Source: Mesobacillus jeotgali
GTDB taxonomy: Bacteria; Bacillota; Bacilli; Bacillales; Cytobacillaceae
Assembly: GCF_031759225.1 (NCBI RefSeq)
Contig: NZ_CP134494.1
Coordinates: 1,176,501-1,240,500, forward strand
Direction: 5' to 3'
DNA: 64,000 nucleotides
Shown here: positions 41,030 through 49,420 of the stretch, one piece after another
Layout: every line of letters starts with the position of its first letter
Position numbering within the stretch: position 1 is the stretch's first letter
The notes under the pieces: model-generated
Database searches by the model: none
The model's input: only the letters and a program-made list of their open reading frames with translations
What the model was told of the DNA's origin: nothing
Program-made: the position numbers and the translations under genes

Positions 41030-44000
41030 ATGCAGGGAACATTGCCATTGATCAAAACAAAATTAATTGTTCCTGGCTTACAGGAGCAATGGATAAGGCG
41101 GGCAAAACTATCGAGAAAAATGAAAGCGGTTTCCGAAAAGCCGCTGACCATCATTCAGGCAGGAGCCGGTTATGGCAAGAGTACGGCTCTGGCCTTGCAT
41201 GTCAACGATCAGAAACAGTCATGCTGCTGGTATACCATCACTTCTTCTGATGACGATATTCTTCCGTTTCTGTCCTATTTGACAGCCTCGATTCAAACCT
41301 TGTTCCCGGATTTTGGCCAAGAGTTAATACCCTATATGAAAAAAATGAACCGTTACATAAGGGAAGAAGAACTTAGCATGCTCTCTTCTCTTTTCATCAA
41401 TGAGATACTTCAGATCCCTGAACAAATTGTTGTCATTCTCGATGATTTCCACGCAATCGAACATTCCTACCATATCAATGTCTGGATGGAAAAACTGCTG
41501 GAGCATATGCCAGGCCATCTCCATCTTGTCATTTCAACCAGGACAAAGCCCGGTTGGAAAGTGCTGGCTAAGTTAAGGGCTAAAAATGAATTGAATGAGA
41601 TATCGAAGACAGATTTGATTTTTGGCAAAGAAGAAATTGAACTGCTTCTTTCTGATTATTATCAGCTAGCTATCAGTGACGAACAAATAGACCAGTTGTA
41701 TCAAATTACAGAAGGGTGGGTCATTGCAATAGGAATGATCGCCCAGCAGCTTCCTCACCTGCAGAGTCTGGATGATCTCCTGGCAGAACCGGCAAAGTCG
41801 CTTGAGGATCTGTTTCAATACCTGGTTTATGAAGTGTTTTCAAAACAGCCTCCAATGATTCAGCAATTCCTTGAACAGACAAGTATCTTTGAGGAAATAA
41901 GTACGGATATATGCGATCACATCCTCGGTATGAAGAGTTCCATCCAGATGCTGGAGCAGTTGACTGCGAAAAATCTGTTCATACAGCAGATAGGCGACAG
42001 CCAGTTCAGGTATCATGCCCTTTTTCGCGAATTCCTCGAGACCAGGCTGATCACCAGCCAGCCTGGTCAATACAGAGTATTGATGATGAACAGTGCTCAT
42101 TATTTTGAAAAGAAGGGGCAGTGGGAAGAGGCATTATATTGTTATGAGAAAATTGGCCAATACAGCGCTGCTGCAGCGATTATGGACGAACAGGGGATGG
42201 AGCTTCTCGAAATGGGCAAGCTCGAGAATCTGCAGGAGCGCCTTGCAAAAATCCCCAAGGAGGATAAAAGGCGCTATTGTTCCCTCTTATTTCTTGAGGG
42301 AGAGGTTTACCGATATCGCTCATTGTACAAGCAAGCGGAAGCATGCTATGAGCAGGCCATACAGACAGCTGACAGGATGGGGAATGCAGAATGGAAAAGC
42401 AAGGCACTTGAAGGCAAAGCAAAAATTTATCTGGATACAATCCAGCCGCTTAAAGCTGAACGCATTTTAGCGCAGGCAATCGAGCTTCGGGAAGCGGCGA
42501 TGTTTGATGCTGCCGCGGAGGAAACGGGAAGGCTTTATCGCCTTCTTGCTGAAAACTTGATCAATTCCGGACAGGCATTGAAGGCTGAAAGGTGGATTGA
42601 ACGGGCAAGGTTGATGGGGGTCCATATAGAGGATGGAAACCTGGAAGCCCGGCTATATTTAAGGACCGGCCGATTCCAAGAAATGAGAAAGATTTTAATG
42701 GATGCCAAGGCGCCAGGCCATCTGGATGATAAACTGCATTTGCCGCAATCGCACAGGGAGACCGATCTGCTGCTGGCATTGATTGAAGCTTTTACAGGCA
42801 ATGGCATGCAAGCAAAGGCATTATCTCAATCAGGGATCCAGTATGGGATTGATATCCAGGCTCCATTTGTGGAAGCTTGCGGTTGGATCAGGATGGGCCA
42901 TGCAGTCCAGCTGATTGAAGAATATGATCTGGCTCTTGCTGAAAAATGCTATGAAACGGCACTTGATATCATGGGACGCCTGAGCATCGAACGCGGGAAG
43001 GCTGAACCGCTGATGGGCCTATGCATTCTTTATGGCTCAAGGCGTGAATATGAGAGGGCTGCTGAGGCTGGGAGAAAGGCGCTGCTTGAAACAGAACAGG
43101 TGAAGGATGTCTGGCTTTCGGCTCTCATAACGCTTTGCCTGGCGATTGCATCAATTTACAATGACAGGCACAAGGAGGCGAGTGAGAACCTTCATAAAGC
43201 AGAGGGGCTGATCAACCAGTGTGGTGATGAATATGGCAGGATGCTGCTTTCGTTCTGGAAGTCCTATTATTATTTTTCATTGAATGAAGATGAGGAATTC
43301 AAATCAGCATTTTCAAGCTTTTTAAAATTGATGAAGACAGGCGGATATGAATTTTTCCTGAAAAAACGGACAACATTTGGGCCGCGGGATTTGCAAGTGT
43401 TCTCACCTATGCTCATTGAAGCGGTAAAGCAGTCCATAGCGCCTGGATATGCCGAGAAGCTGTTGGAGGATTTGAAGATCCCCCGCCTGAGTGCCCATCC
43501 TGGCTATACATTAAGGGTCCAAGCGCTTGGCCAATTCCGGCTCTGGCTTGGAGACAGGGAAGTGGAGGACAGGGATTGGCAGAGAGGAAAGGCGAAAGAG
43601 CTTTTTCAGCTATTCTTGACAAAGAGGAACCAGTTCCTGATGAAGGAGGATATTTTCCAGATTCTTTGGCCAACACATGAGGGAAAGAATGCAGACAGAG
43701 ATTTTAAAGTTGCGCTGAATGCCTTGAATAATGTTCTGGAGCCTGCGCGCAAAGCGAGATCCACCCCATTTTTCATTATCAGGGAAGGAACGGGATACGG
43801 AATAAACCCCCAGGCAGCAATTCAACTGGACTCGCGAATATTCGAAGAATGGGCAGAAGCCGGCCTCGAAGAGAAGAATACTGAAAAATCGATGGAGGAA
43901 CTAGAGCGCGCCTTGAATCTATATAACGGGGATTATCTTCCTGAAAGAAGGTATGAGGATTGGTGCCTCAATGAACGGGAGCGGCTGCTTGTATATTTTC

Positions 44001-44272
44001 TGCGTGGTGCTGAAAAGCTGGCGCAGCTGAATGTAAGGCGTGAAAACTATGACTCTGCCATTCATTGGTGCCAAAAAATCCTCCACAGGGACAGAACATG
44101 GGAGGAAGCTTATCGATTGCTGATGTTTTGCTATTATCGTAAGAACAATCGTCCGCAAGCCATCCGCTGGTATAAAAAATGCAGTGAAGTGCTTGAGGAA
44201 GAACTGGGAGTCACTCCGCTGGAACCAACCAAGCATATGTATGAGATGATTATTGAAGGGCAAAATCAATAG
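41030..44272 (+). CDS. SARP-STAND transcriptional activator (MalT-like ATPase, TPR, C-terminal winged helix and BTAD)
   Basis: A 1080-residue signal-integrating regulator. Order of domains: MalT-type STAND ATPase with Walker A AGAGYGKST (about residues 44-52) and Walker B VVILDDFHAI (about 133-142); a helical, TPR-like middle (about 420-800); then an OmpR-like winged helix (LRVQALGQFRLWLGDREVE onward, about 826-915) and a bacterial transcriptional activation domain (about 935-1075, with LNLYNGDYLPERRYEDWCL and LGVTPLEPTKHMYEMI). Large Streptomyces SARPs such as AfsR have the reverse order. It is the first gene of the accessory block and probably controls the promoters at 45510 and 54654. GGGCGGAGAT precedes the ATG. 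Confidence 0.9.
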   Translation: MQGTLPLIKTKLIVPGLQEQWIRRAKLSRKMKAVSEKPLTIIQAGAGYGKSTALALHVNDQKQSCCWYTITSSDDDILPFLSYLTASIQTLFPDFGQELIPYMKKMNRYIREEELSMLSSLFINEILQIPEQIVVILDDFHAIEHSYHINVWMEKLLEHMPGHLHLVISTRTKPGWKVLAKLRAKNELNEISKTDLIFGKEEIELLLSDYYQLAISDEQIDQLYQITEGWVIAIGMIAQQLPHLQSLDDLLAEPAKSLEDLFQYLVYEVFSKQPPMIQQFLEQTSIFEEISTDICDHILGMKSSIQMLEQLTAKNLFIQQIGDSQFRYHALFREFLETRLITSQPGQYRVLMMNSAHYFEKKGQWEEALYCYEKIGQYSAAAAIMDEQGMELLEMGKLENLQERLAKIPKEDKRRYCSLLFLEGEVYRYRSLYKQAEACYEQAIQTADRMGNAEWKSKALEGKAKIYLDTIQPLKAERILAQAIELREAAMFDAAAEETGRLYRLLAENLINSGQALKAERWIERARLMGVHIEDGNLEARLYLRTGRFQEMRKILMDAKAPGHLDDKLHLPQSHRETDLLLALIEAFTGNGMQAKALSQSGIQYGIDIQAPFVEACGWIRMGHAVQLIEEYDLALAEKCYETALDIMGRLSIERGKAEPLMGLCILYGSRREYERAAEAGRKALLETEQVKDVWLSALITLCLAIASIYNDRHKEASENLHKAEGLINQCGDEYGRMLLSFWKSYYYFSLNEDEEFKSAFSSFLKLMKTGGYEFFLKKRTTFGPRDLQVFSPMLIEAVKQSIAPGYAEKLLEDLKIPRLSAHPGYTLRVQALGQFRLWLGDREVEDRDWQRGKAKELFQLFLTKRNQFLMKEDIFQILWPTHEGKNADRDFKVALNALNNVLEPARKARSTPFFIIREGTGYGINPQAAIQLDSRIFEEWAEAGLEEKNTEKSMEELERALNLYNGDYLPERRYEDWCLNERERLLVYFLRGAEKLAQLNVRRENYDSAIHWCQKILHRDRTWEEAYRLLMFCYYRKNNRPQAIRWYKKCSEVLEEELGVTPLEPTKHMYEMIIEGQNQ

Positions 44273-44290
44273 ACATACAGGAGGAACGGC

Positions 44291-44692
44291 ATGGGGACAA
44301 AAAGACAGATTCACAGTTCATTGAAGGTTTTATTAGTATCGGATCTTGCAAAATCGCGGAAGTTTTACAGTGATGTATTAGGCTGTGAGGTGACCGACTG
44401 GTGGGCCATCCGGGATGGGTTTTCAGGACTGGCACTAAAACTGCTGGAAGCGAGCGATCCGAAAGAAGTGAGGCCTAACCCGCCGGCAGCAGGGGAAAAG
44501 CAAGGGTTCGACCTGTATTGCTATGTAGAAGACTGGAATTCGCTTGATGAGCTATACCAAGAATTCAAGGAAAAGGGTGCGCAAATTGCCATCGATCCAT
44601 GGGTTGATGAAAATAATGGTCCTTGGAAGGAGTTTGCCGTCAAAGACCTTGATGGCTACTGCATTGCTTTTGGCGGGACAGACGGCTTTTGA
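44291..44692 (+). CDS. Glyoxalase/bleomycin-resistance-fold protein
   Basis: A 133-residue VOC-superfamily protein (two beta-alpha-beta-beta-beta units). Motifs: LLVSDLAKSRKFYSDVLGCEV near the N-terminus and the second half with KEKGAQIAIDPW and FAVKDLDGYCIAFGG. Members include glyoxalase I, extradiol dioxygenases and antibiotic-binding proteins; the metal ligands cannot be assigned with confidence, so the reaction is unknown. It begins 18 bases after the regulator gene with AGGAGGAACGGC upstream, so it is co-transcribed with the regulator. It may bind the pathway's substrate. Confidence 0.82.
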   Translation: MGTKRQIHSSLKVLLVSDLAKSRKFYSDVLGCEVTDWWAIRDGFSGLALKLLEASDPKEVRPNPPAAGEKQGFDLYCYVEDWNSLDELYQEFKEKGAQIAIDPWVDENNGPWKEFAVKDLDGYCIAFGGTDGF

Positions 44693-44720
44693 CTTGGAAC
44701 TGCTGCATCCTATTACTGCG

Positions 44721-45038
44721 TTAGGCCACGGTTACAATGGTGTCAAAATAACTCTTCAGGATCAGCCATCTTGCGGGATAGGTTACAGCGAAATCCTCGA
44801 TAGACTCTTTTGAATACATCAGCAGGCAATCAATCTGCTTTTTATGGAGTTTTAAATCATAGAGCAGGGCATGTGGGATCGTATAATGCTCGTTCAGCTG
44901 GTATGGATTTAATTTTACAGGCTGAATTCTCTCTGCCTTCATTAGATCAAGCAGCAGTTTTTGCTGAATATCAACACTTTCATCCTGGATATGTCCATTT
45001 ATATGAATCTTTTCATTGATCAGATAGATTCCCATCAT
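44721..45038 (-). CDS. Hypothetical protein (105 aa)
   Basis: I do not recognise this gene. The start at 45038 (MMGIYLINEK) is preceded by GGAGGGGATTTCT, a strong site, which supports translation. The product is soluble, starts with a likely beta strand and contains helices (DIQQKLLLDLMKAE) and a C-terminal stretch DFAVTYPARWLILKSYFD. It runs convergent to the regulator and glyoxalase genes and ends 28 bases after the latter. No domain assignment is offered. Confidence 0.6.
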   Translation of the reverse strand: MMGIYLINEKIHINGHIQDESVDIQQKLLLDLMKAERIQPVKLNPYQLNEHYTIPHALLYDLKLHKKQIDCLLMYSKESIEDFAVTYPARWLILKSYFDTIVTVA

Positions 45039-45137
45039 AGAAATCCCCTCCATGTTTTAGGCAGTTTAGTAACGTTATTGCCATAAAAATGGGAGGGGAT
45101 ACTATTTTATTAGGAAGTTTTATAATGAAAGTCCATT

Positions 45138-45254
45138 TTACCGATCCCGGTACTTATAGATCAATCCTGCAATGATGTTTGCCGGTATGAACAAAATATT
45201 CGATTGAAGGTTCATGTGAAGGATTTCTTCCTGCACAGGCATTTCCTCGTACAT
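45138..45254 (-). CDS. Very small hypothetical protein coupled to the 45256 gene (38 aa)
   Basis: A 38-codon frame that starts one base after the stop of the 46-residue gene upstream (TGAAATG junction), suggesting translational coupling; I see no ribosome binding site of its own. The product MYEEMPVQEEILHMNL is acidic at the start and then has a short hydrophobic stretch (SNILFIPANIIAGLIYKYR). It is a low-certainty call. Confidence 0.35.
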   Translation of the reverse strand: MYEEMPVQEEILHMNLQSNILFIPANIIAGLIYKYRDR

Positions 45255-45255
45255 T

Positions 45256-45396
45256 TCACTTTGTGAAAGCTGCTTCTGTTTCTTTAGTTGTTCCATTTTT
45301 TTTGATATATCTGTACTGGATCGGTGTCATGATGATGGTCGTAATGATCCATGGAAGTGTGAAAAGGATCATGATAAACAAAAATACAGAATCCAT
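45256..45396 (-). CDS. Small single-span membrane protein (46 aa)
   Basis: A 46-codon gene; AAAAGGGGGACAA lies just upstream of the ATG at 45396. The product has one membrane segment (VFLFIMILFTLPWIITTIIM) followed by a polar, positively charged tail (QYRYIKKNGTTKE). It is followed by the 38-codon frame at 45138-45254. It diverges from the binding-protein gene at 45594, and the SARP-type promoter repeats lie between them. Function unknown. Confidence 0.5.
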   Translation of the reverse strand: MDSVFLFIMILFTLPWIITTIIMTPIQYRYIKKNGTTKETEAAFTK

Positions 45397-45509
45397 CGAA
45401 GTTGTCCCCCTTTTTATGTATCTCTCTATACGGAATGCGCCTCTTTTTGGTTTCACTTTTTACAGTTTTTAGAATTTCAACAATTGCTGGCTAATCATAT
45501 CCCCCATGA

Positions 45510-45542
45510 TGTAACTCATTTGTAACTGGCATTCTTTAAGAT
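45510..45542 (+). promoter_or_regulatory. SARP-type promoter of the Liv importer (direct repeat 11 bp apart)
   Basis: TGTAACT at 45510-45516, four bases, TGTAACT at 45521-45527, nine bases, then -10-like TAAGAT at 45537-45542. No normal -35 box is needed because the second repeat occupies that place. The same arrangement with the same spacing occurs at 54654-54686. SARP activators bind 7-bp direct repeats 11 bp apart just upstream of the -10. The binding protein gene begins 51 bases later. Confidence 0.78.
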
Positions 45543-45593
45543 GATGTCAAAGCTTGTAGGCTTTGGAATACCATTTTTAAAGGGGGAAAGGCA

Positions 45594-46838
45594 ATGAAAG
45601 CTGGTCAGCGGAATTTTGTTTTATCTTTTATGCTCATTTTGGTCTTGTTGTTTACTAGTGCCTGCAGTGGATCGGGGACAGAAAAGTCAGGAGGCACTGA
45701 AGGGAAAGAAGGGAACGATGAACCGAAGAACACAGAACCGATCAAAATTGGTGTGCTGGCTTCCCAAACGGGCGGACTTGAAGCTTATGGGAAGCAGACA
45801 CTTCGCGGTTTCGAGCTTGGCCTTGAATACGCAACGAATGGAACAAATGAAGTCGCGGGCCGTAAAATTGAATTCGTTGTTGAAGATACAGAAACCAAAC
45901 CTGAGGTAGCGGTCCAGAAAGCGACGAAACTTCTTGAAGAGGATGAAGTAGACTTCCTGGTCGGATCTTCAAGCTCAGGCGACACGCTGGCAGTTCTGCC
46001 GCTCGCTGAGGAATATGAAAAAATCATGATCGTCGAGCCGGCTGTTGCGGACAGCATCACAGGCTCTGAATTCAATGAATATATTTTCCGCACGGCACGT
46101 AACTCTTCTCAGGATGCTGTTGCGGGTGCCGCTGCAATTGCGAAGGATGGCGTGAAAATCGCAACTCTTGCACCGGATTATTCTTTTGGCCGCGATGGCG
46201 TCGCAGCCTTCAAAGAAGCAGCAGAAAAACTTGGCGCTGAAATCATCCACGAAGAATATGCAGATCCAGCTGCAACAGACTTCACTTCGAACATCCAGAA
46301 AATCATCGACCAAAAGCCGGATTACTTATTTGTCGTCTGGGCTGGGGCGAATTCTCCATGGAACCAGATTTCAGATATGAAAGTACAGGAAAAAGGAATC
46401 AAAATCTCCACAGGCGCTCCTGATATCGCAGCACTTGCAACAATGGAGCCACTTGTCGGCATGGAAGGCTTCACAGTCTATTATCATGACCTTCCGCAAA
46501 ATGATATTAATAAATGGCTTGTTGATGAACATAAAAAGCGCTTCAACGGTGAGCTTCCAGACTTATTCACACCAGGAGGCATGACTGCAGCGATGGCGAT
46601 TGTCGAAGCTTTGAAGAAAACCGAGGGTGACACGGATTCCAAGAAATTGATCGAGACAATGGAAGGGATGAGCTTTGATTCACCAAAAGGAAAAATGACC
46701 TTCCGTGAAGAGGATCATCAGGCACTTCAGGCATTATACGCAATCAAGCTCGAGAAAAAGGAAGGAGTCAACTATCCAGTTCCTGTCCTGATCCGCGAGC
46801 TCTCTCCAGAAGAAACAGCTCCGCCGATAAGGAATTAA
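45594..46838 (+). CDS. Liv-type ABC transporter substrate-binding lipoprotein
   Basis: A 414-residue periplasmic-binding-protein-like lipoprotein (type I, LivK family). The signal peptide ends LLFTSACSG (lipid Cys C24), then an acidic linker, then IKIGVLASQTGGLEAYGKQTLRGFELG, FLVGSSSSGDTLAVLPLAEEY and YIFRTARNSSQDAVAGAAAI. Family members bind leucine, other amino acids, urea or aromatic acids; those from CoA-ligase clusters often bind aromatic or alicyclic acids. It is separated from livGFHM by a dispersed repeat and a hairpin. AAAGGGGGAAAGGC precedes the ATG. Confidence 0.9.
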   Translation: MKAGQRNFVLSFMLILVLLFTSACSGSGTEKSGGTEGKEGNDEPKNTEPIKIGVLASQTGGLEAYGKQTLRGFELGLEYATNGTNEVAGRKIEFVVEDTETKPEVAVQKATKLLEEDEVDFLVGSSSSGDTLAVLPLAEEYEKIMIVEPAVADSITGSEFNEYIFRTARNSSQDAVAGAAAIAKDGVKIATLAPDYSFGRDGVAAFKEAAEKLGAEIIHEEYADPAATDFTSNIQKIIDQKPDYLFVVWAGANSPWNQISDMKVQEKGIKISTGAPDIAALATMEPLVGMEGFTVYYHDLPQNDINKWLVDEHKKRFNGELPDLFTPGGMTAAMAIVEALKKTEGDTDSKKLIETMEGMSFDSPKGKMTFREEDHQALQALYAIKLEKKEGVNYPVPVLIRELSPEETAPPIRN

Positions 46839-46864
46839 CAAGAATAATAAGATAGTATAAAATC

Positions 46865-46994
46865 ACTTCGAGAACTGTCCAGCTCCAGCGCCTAGCCCCT
46901 CGAGTCGCTTCGGTCCTGTCAATGAAGTCAAAGAACGACTTCACCGTCAGGCCCTCCAGCGCTTGTCGGGGCTGACCAAGGCGCTTCCGCTCCA
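46865..46994 (+). repeat. Dispersed structured repeat element, copy 2
   Basis: Same element as at 24129, with intact outer arms AGCGCC-TA-GCCCC and GGGGC-TGACCAA-GGCGCT and the inner hairpin GAAGTC-N6-GACTTC. It lies between the binding-protein gene and livG. The tail differs from the other copies (GCGCTTCCGCTCC instead of GCGCTTGCGCTTTT). Confidence 0.92.
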
Positions 46995-47000
46995 AATATC

Positions 47001-47042
47001 ATAATGAACTTCGGTAACTCAGCCGAAGTTCATTATGCTTTT
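47001..47042 (+). terminator. Strong hairpin between the binding-protein gene and livG
   Basis: A perfect 14-bp stem, ATAATGAACTTCGG (47001-47014) with CCGAAGTTCATTAT (47023-47036), followed by GCTTTTA. It may partly terminate or attenuate transcription, giving more binding protein than permease, as is common for ABC importers. Confidence 0.7.
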
Positions 47043-47078
47043 ACTGAAGGCGTAATTCAATCAAGGGTGGTGAAGTAG

Positions 47079-47852
47079 ATGACGGCAATTATCGAGACGA
47101 AAGACCTCAGCATTACATTTGGCGGCCATACCGCTGTTGATTCTGTCAGCATTTCAGTCCCGCATAATCATTTCAAATCAATCATCGGTCCCAACGGTGC
47201 CGGAAAAACGACTTTTTTCAACCTGTTAAGCGGGCAGCTCGTGCCGACGAAGGGACAGGTCGTGTATAAAGGCAATGACATCACAAACCTTTCTCCGACC
47301 AAAAGGACGAGGGCCGGAATCGGACGGTCCTTTCAGATCACCAATGTCTTCCCCAATTTGACGGTAATGGAAAATGTCCGTCTGGCGGTCCAGTCACATG
47401 AAGGAGTCCGCTATCAGATGCTCAGGCATTTCCGTTCTTTTAAAAAGTTTGAGGAGCAGGCAGAAGAGTGGCTGAAACTGGTCTTGCTCGATGGCAAGAA
47501 GGATGCGCTTGCGAGGAACCTTGCCCACGGTGAAAAAAGGAAGCTGGAAATAGCGATGCTGCTGGCTTTGAACACCGAAGTGCTGCTGCTTGATGAACCG
47601 ACTGCAGGCATGTCACTTGAAGAGGTTCCGGCAATCCTGGAAGTAATCAGGAAAATCAAGGAGCGCGGTGACCGGACGATCATTTTGATCGAACACAAAA
47701 TGGATATGATCATGGATCTTTCGGATTCGATCATGGTTTTATTCAATGGTGCTCTGCTTGCCGATGGGACACCGGAGGAAATCATGAAAAATGAAACGGT
47801 CCAATCTGCATATTTGGGAGGTTTGCATAGTGAGCACGCTGCTGAAGCTTGA
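47079..47852 (+). CDS. livG: Liv-type ABC transporter ATPase LivG
   Basis: A 257-residue ATPase of the LivG group. Walker A GPNGAGKTTFFNLLSG (about residues 35-50), family-typical RAGIGRSFQITNVFPNLTVMENV, signature region LAHGEKRKLEIAMLLA, Walker B VLLLDEPTAGMS and switch ILIEHKMDMI. One of two ATPases of the importer. The ATG at 47079 has GGGTGGTGAAGTAG upstream. It overlaps livF by 23 bases. Confidence 0.93.
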   Translation: MTAIIETKDLSITFGGHTAVDSVSISVPHNHFKSIIGPNGAGKTTFFNLLSGQLVPTKGQVVYKGNDITNLSPTKRTRAGIGRSFQITNVFPNLTVMENVRLAVQSHEGVRYQMLRHFRSFKKFEEQAEEWLKLVLLDGKKDALARNLAHGEKRKLEIAMLLALNTEVLLLDEPTAGMSLEEVPAILEVIRKIKERGDRTIILIEHKMDMIMDLSDSIMVLFNGALLADGTPEEIMKNETVQSAYLGGLHSEHAAEA

Positions 47853-48537
47853 CCAGGTGGAGACATTCATAGGTCAGTATCACATCCTTCAAGGCATCTC
47901 TTTTGAAGTGCCAAAGGGGGAGGTTACCGTACTGCTGGGGCGGAATGGTGCCGGCAAAACAACTACACTGAGAACAATCATGGGATTGAATCCGGCTGCA
48001 AAAGGCTCGGTTATTTTTAAAGGTGAAGAAATCAAGAGCCACCCAACCTATACGATTGCCAATAAAGGAATTGGTTATGTGCCAGAGGACCAGGGGATTT
48101 TTGCCGGGCTGAGCGTTGAGGAAAATATCAAGGTAGCAATCAAAAATGAAAATGATGAAACCCGTCAGCGGCTGGAATGGATTCTTGAGCTTTTTCCTGA
48201 CTTGAAAAAGTTCTGGAAAAAACCGGGCGGGCTTTTGAGCGGCGGCCAGAAGCAGATGCTTTCTATCGCAAGAGCCTATGTCAATGACAATGAACTGCTT
48301 TTGATCGATGAACCCAGCAAAGGCCTCGCGCCAATCATAGTGGAGAAGGTGATGGAGTCGATCCAGCAAATGAAGGATAAGACAACGATCATCCTTGTGG
48401 AACAAAACTTCATGATGGCCAGCAGTATTGGCGACAGCTTTTACATTATCGATGATGGCAGGACGGTTTCGAATGGCTCGATGAACCTCCTTCGTGAGGA
48501 CGAAGAAATGAGACGGAAATATCTCGGCATTGCCTAG
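47830..48537 (+). CDS. livF: Liv-type ABC transporter ATPase LivF
   Basis: A 235-residue ATPase of the LivF group, the usual length. Walker A GRNGAGKTTTLRTIMGL (about residues 37-53), the characteristic GIGYVPEDQGIFAGLSVEENI, signature LLSGGQKQMLSIARA, Walker B LLLIDEPSKGLAP. I chose the GTG start at 47830, eight bases after GGGAGG; this lies within the end of livG. Second ATPase of the importer; it is followed 17 bases later by livH. Confidence 0.92.
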   Translation: MSTLLKLDQVETFIGQYHILQGISFEVPKGEVTVLLGRNGAGKTTTLRTIMGLNPAAKGSVIFKGEEIKSHPTYTIANKGIGYVPEDQGIFAGLSVEENIKVAIKNENDETRQRLEWILELFPDLKKFWKKPGGLLSGGQKQMLSIARAYVNDNELLLIDEPSKGLAPIIVEKVMESIQQMKDKTTIILVEQNFMMASSIGDSFYIIDDGRTVSNGSMNLLREDEEMRRKYLGIA

Positions 48538-48554
48538 GAAAGGGGGAAGCAAGA

Positions 48555-49415
48555 GTGGATGTATTGATTAATTTAAGCCTTAACGGCCTTGCCACAGGAA
48601 TGCTGATCTTCCTCCTGGCAGCCGGTCTTACCTTGATTTTCGGCCTGATGGATGTGCTTAATTTTGCCCATGGCGGTTTGTTCGCCTGGGGTGCCTACAG
48701 CGGCATTTGGATATATTCAACAACAGGCAGCTTTTTTGCCGGGATTATCGGTGCCGTCCTGACGGGCATGATCCTTGGCATCGTCACAGAGCGCTGGATC
48801 ATCAAACCGGTTTACGGCAACCATGTACAGCAAATATTAATCACGCTCGGATTGATGCTTGTTTTATCAGAGATGTTGAAAGTAGTATGGGGCCCTAATC
48901 AGATCTCAGCGGCAACCCCTGATTACCTTTCCGGCAGCTGGGAGTTTGGCGGAATCATCATCATCAAATACCGGGTTTTCATCATTGCCGTAGGATTTGC
49001 GGTATTCCTCGCTGTTCAATATTTGCTTAAAAAGACAAAAATCGGCCTTGTCGTCCGCGCCGGTGTCATGAACAAGGAAATGGTCCAATCACTGGGTGTC
49101 AACATCCAGAGAGTATTCATGTTCGTGTTCATGATAGGAGCGGGAATGGCGGCTCTTGGCGGAATGCTTTTAGGTCCCTATTCAGGTGTGATTTATGCGG
49201 ATATGGGCATGGAGTTTGCGATCCTCGCGTTCATCGTTGTGGTCATAGGCGGAATGGGCAGCTTTACAGGCTCGGTGATGGCTGCGATTTTAGTTGGCCT
49301 GTCAGGTTCATTCATGGCCTATTATGTTCCCGACCTCGCTTTGGCAGCGAACATGCTGCTGATGGCAGTAGTGCTGATTTTCAGGCCGCAGGGCTTATTC
49401 GGGGCAAAGGGGTGA
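48555..49415 (+). CDS. livH: Liv-type ABC transporter permease LivH
   Basis: A 286-residue permease with about eight membrane segments and LivH features: GLATGMLIFLLAAGLTLIFGLMDVLNFAHGG near the N-terminus, KTKIGLVVRAGVMNKEMVQSLGVN (coupling region) and FAILAFIVVVIGGMGSFTGS. GTG start at 48555 with GGGGGAAGC before it. It forms the channel with LivM. The next gene starts five bases after its stop. Confidence 0.92.
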   Translation: MDVLINLSLNGLATGMLIFLLAAGLTLIFGLMDVLNFAHGGLFAWGAYSGIWIYSTTGSFFAGIIGAVLTGMILGIVTERWIIKPVYGNHVQQILITLGLMLVLSEMLKVVWGPNQISAATPDYLSGSWEFGGIIIIKYRVFIIAVGFAVFLAVQYLLKKTKIGLVVRAGVMNKEMVQSLGVNIQRVFMFVFMIGAGMAALGGMLLGPYSGVIYADMGMEFAILAFIVVVIGGMGSFTGSVMAAILVGLSGSFMAYYVPDLALAANMLLMAVVLIFRPQGLFGAKG

Positions 49416-49420
49416 GAAGG

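Noticed and set aside
46768-46995. Minus-strand frame rich in Arg (LGQPRQALEG) overlapping a dispersed repeat
   Set aside because: The same peptide appears in the 54224-54652 frame because both lie on copies of the dispersed repeat; it is a by-product of the repeat.
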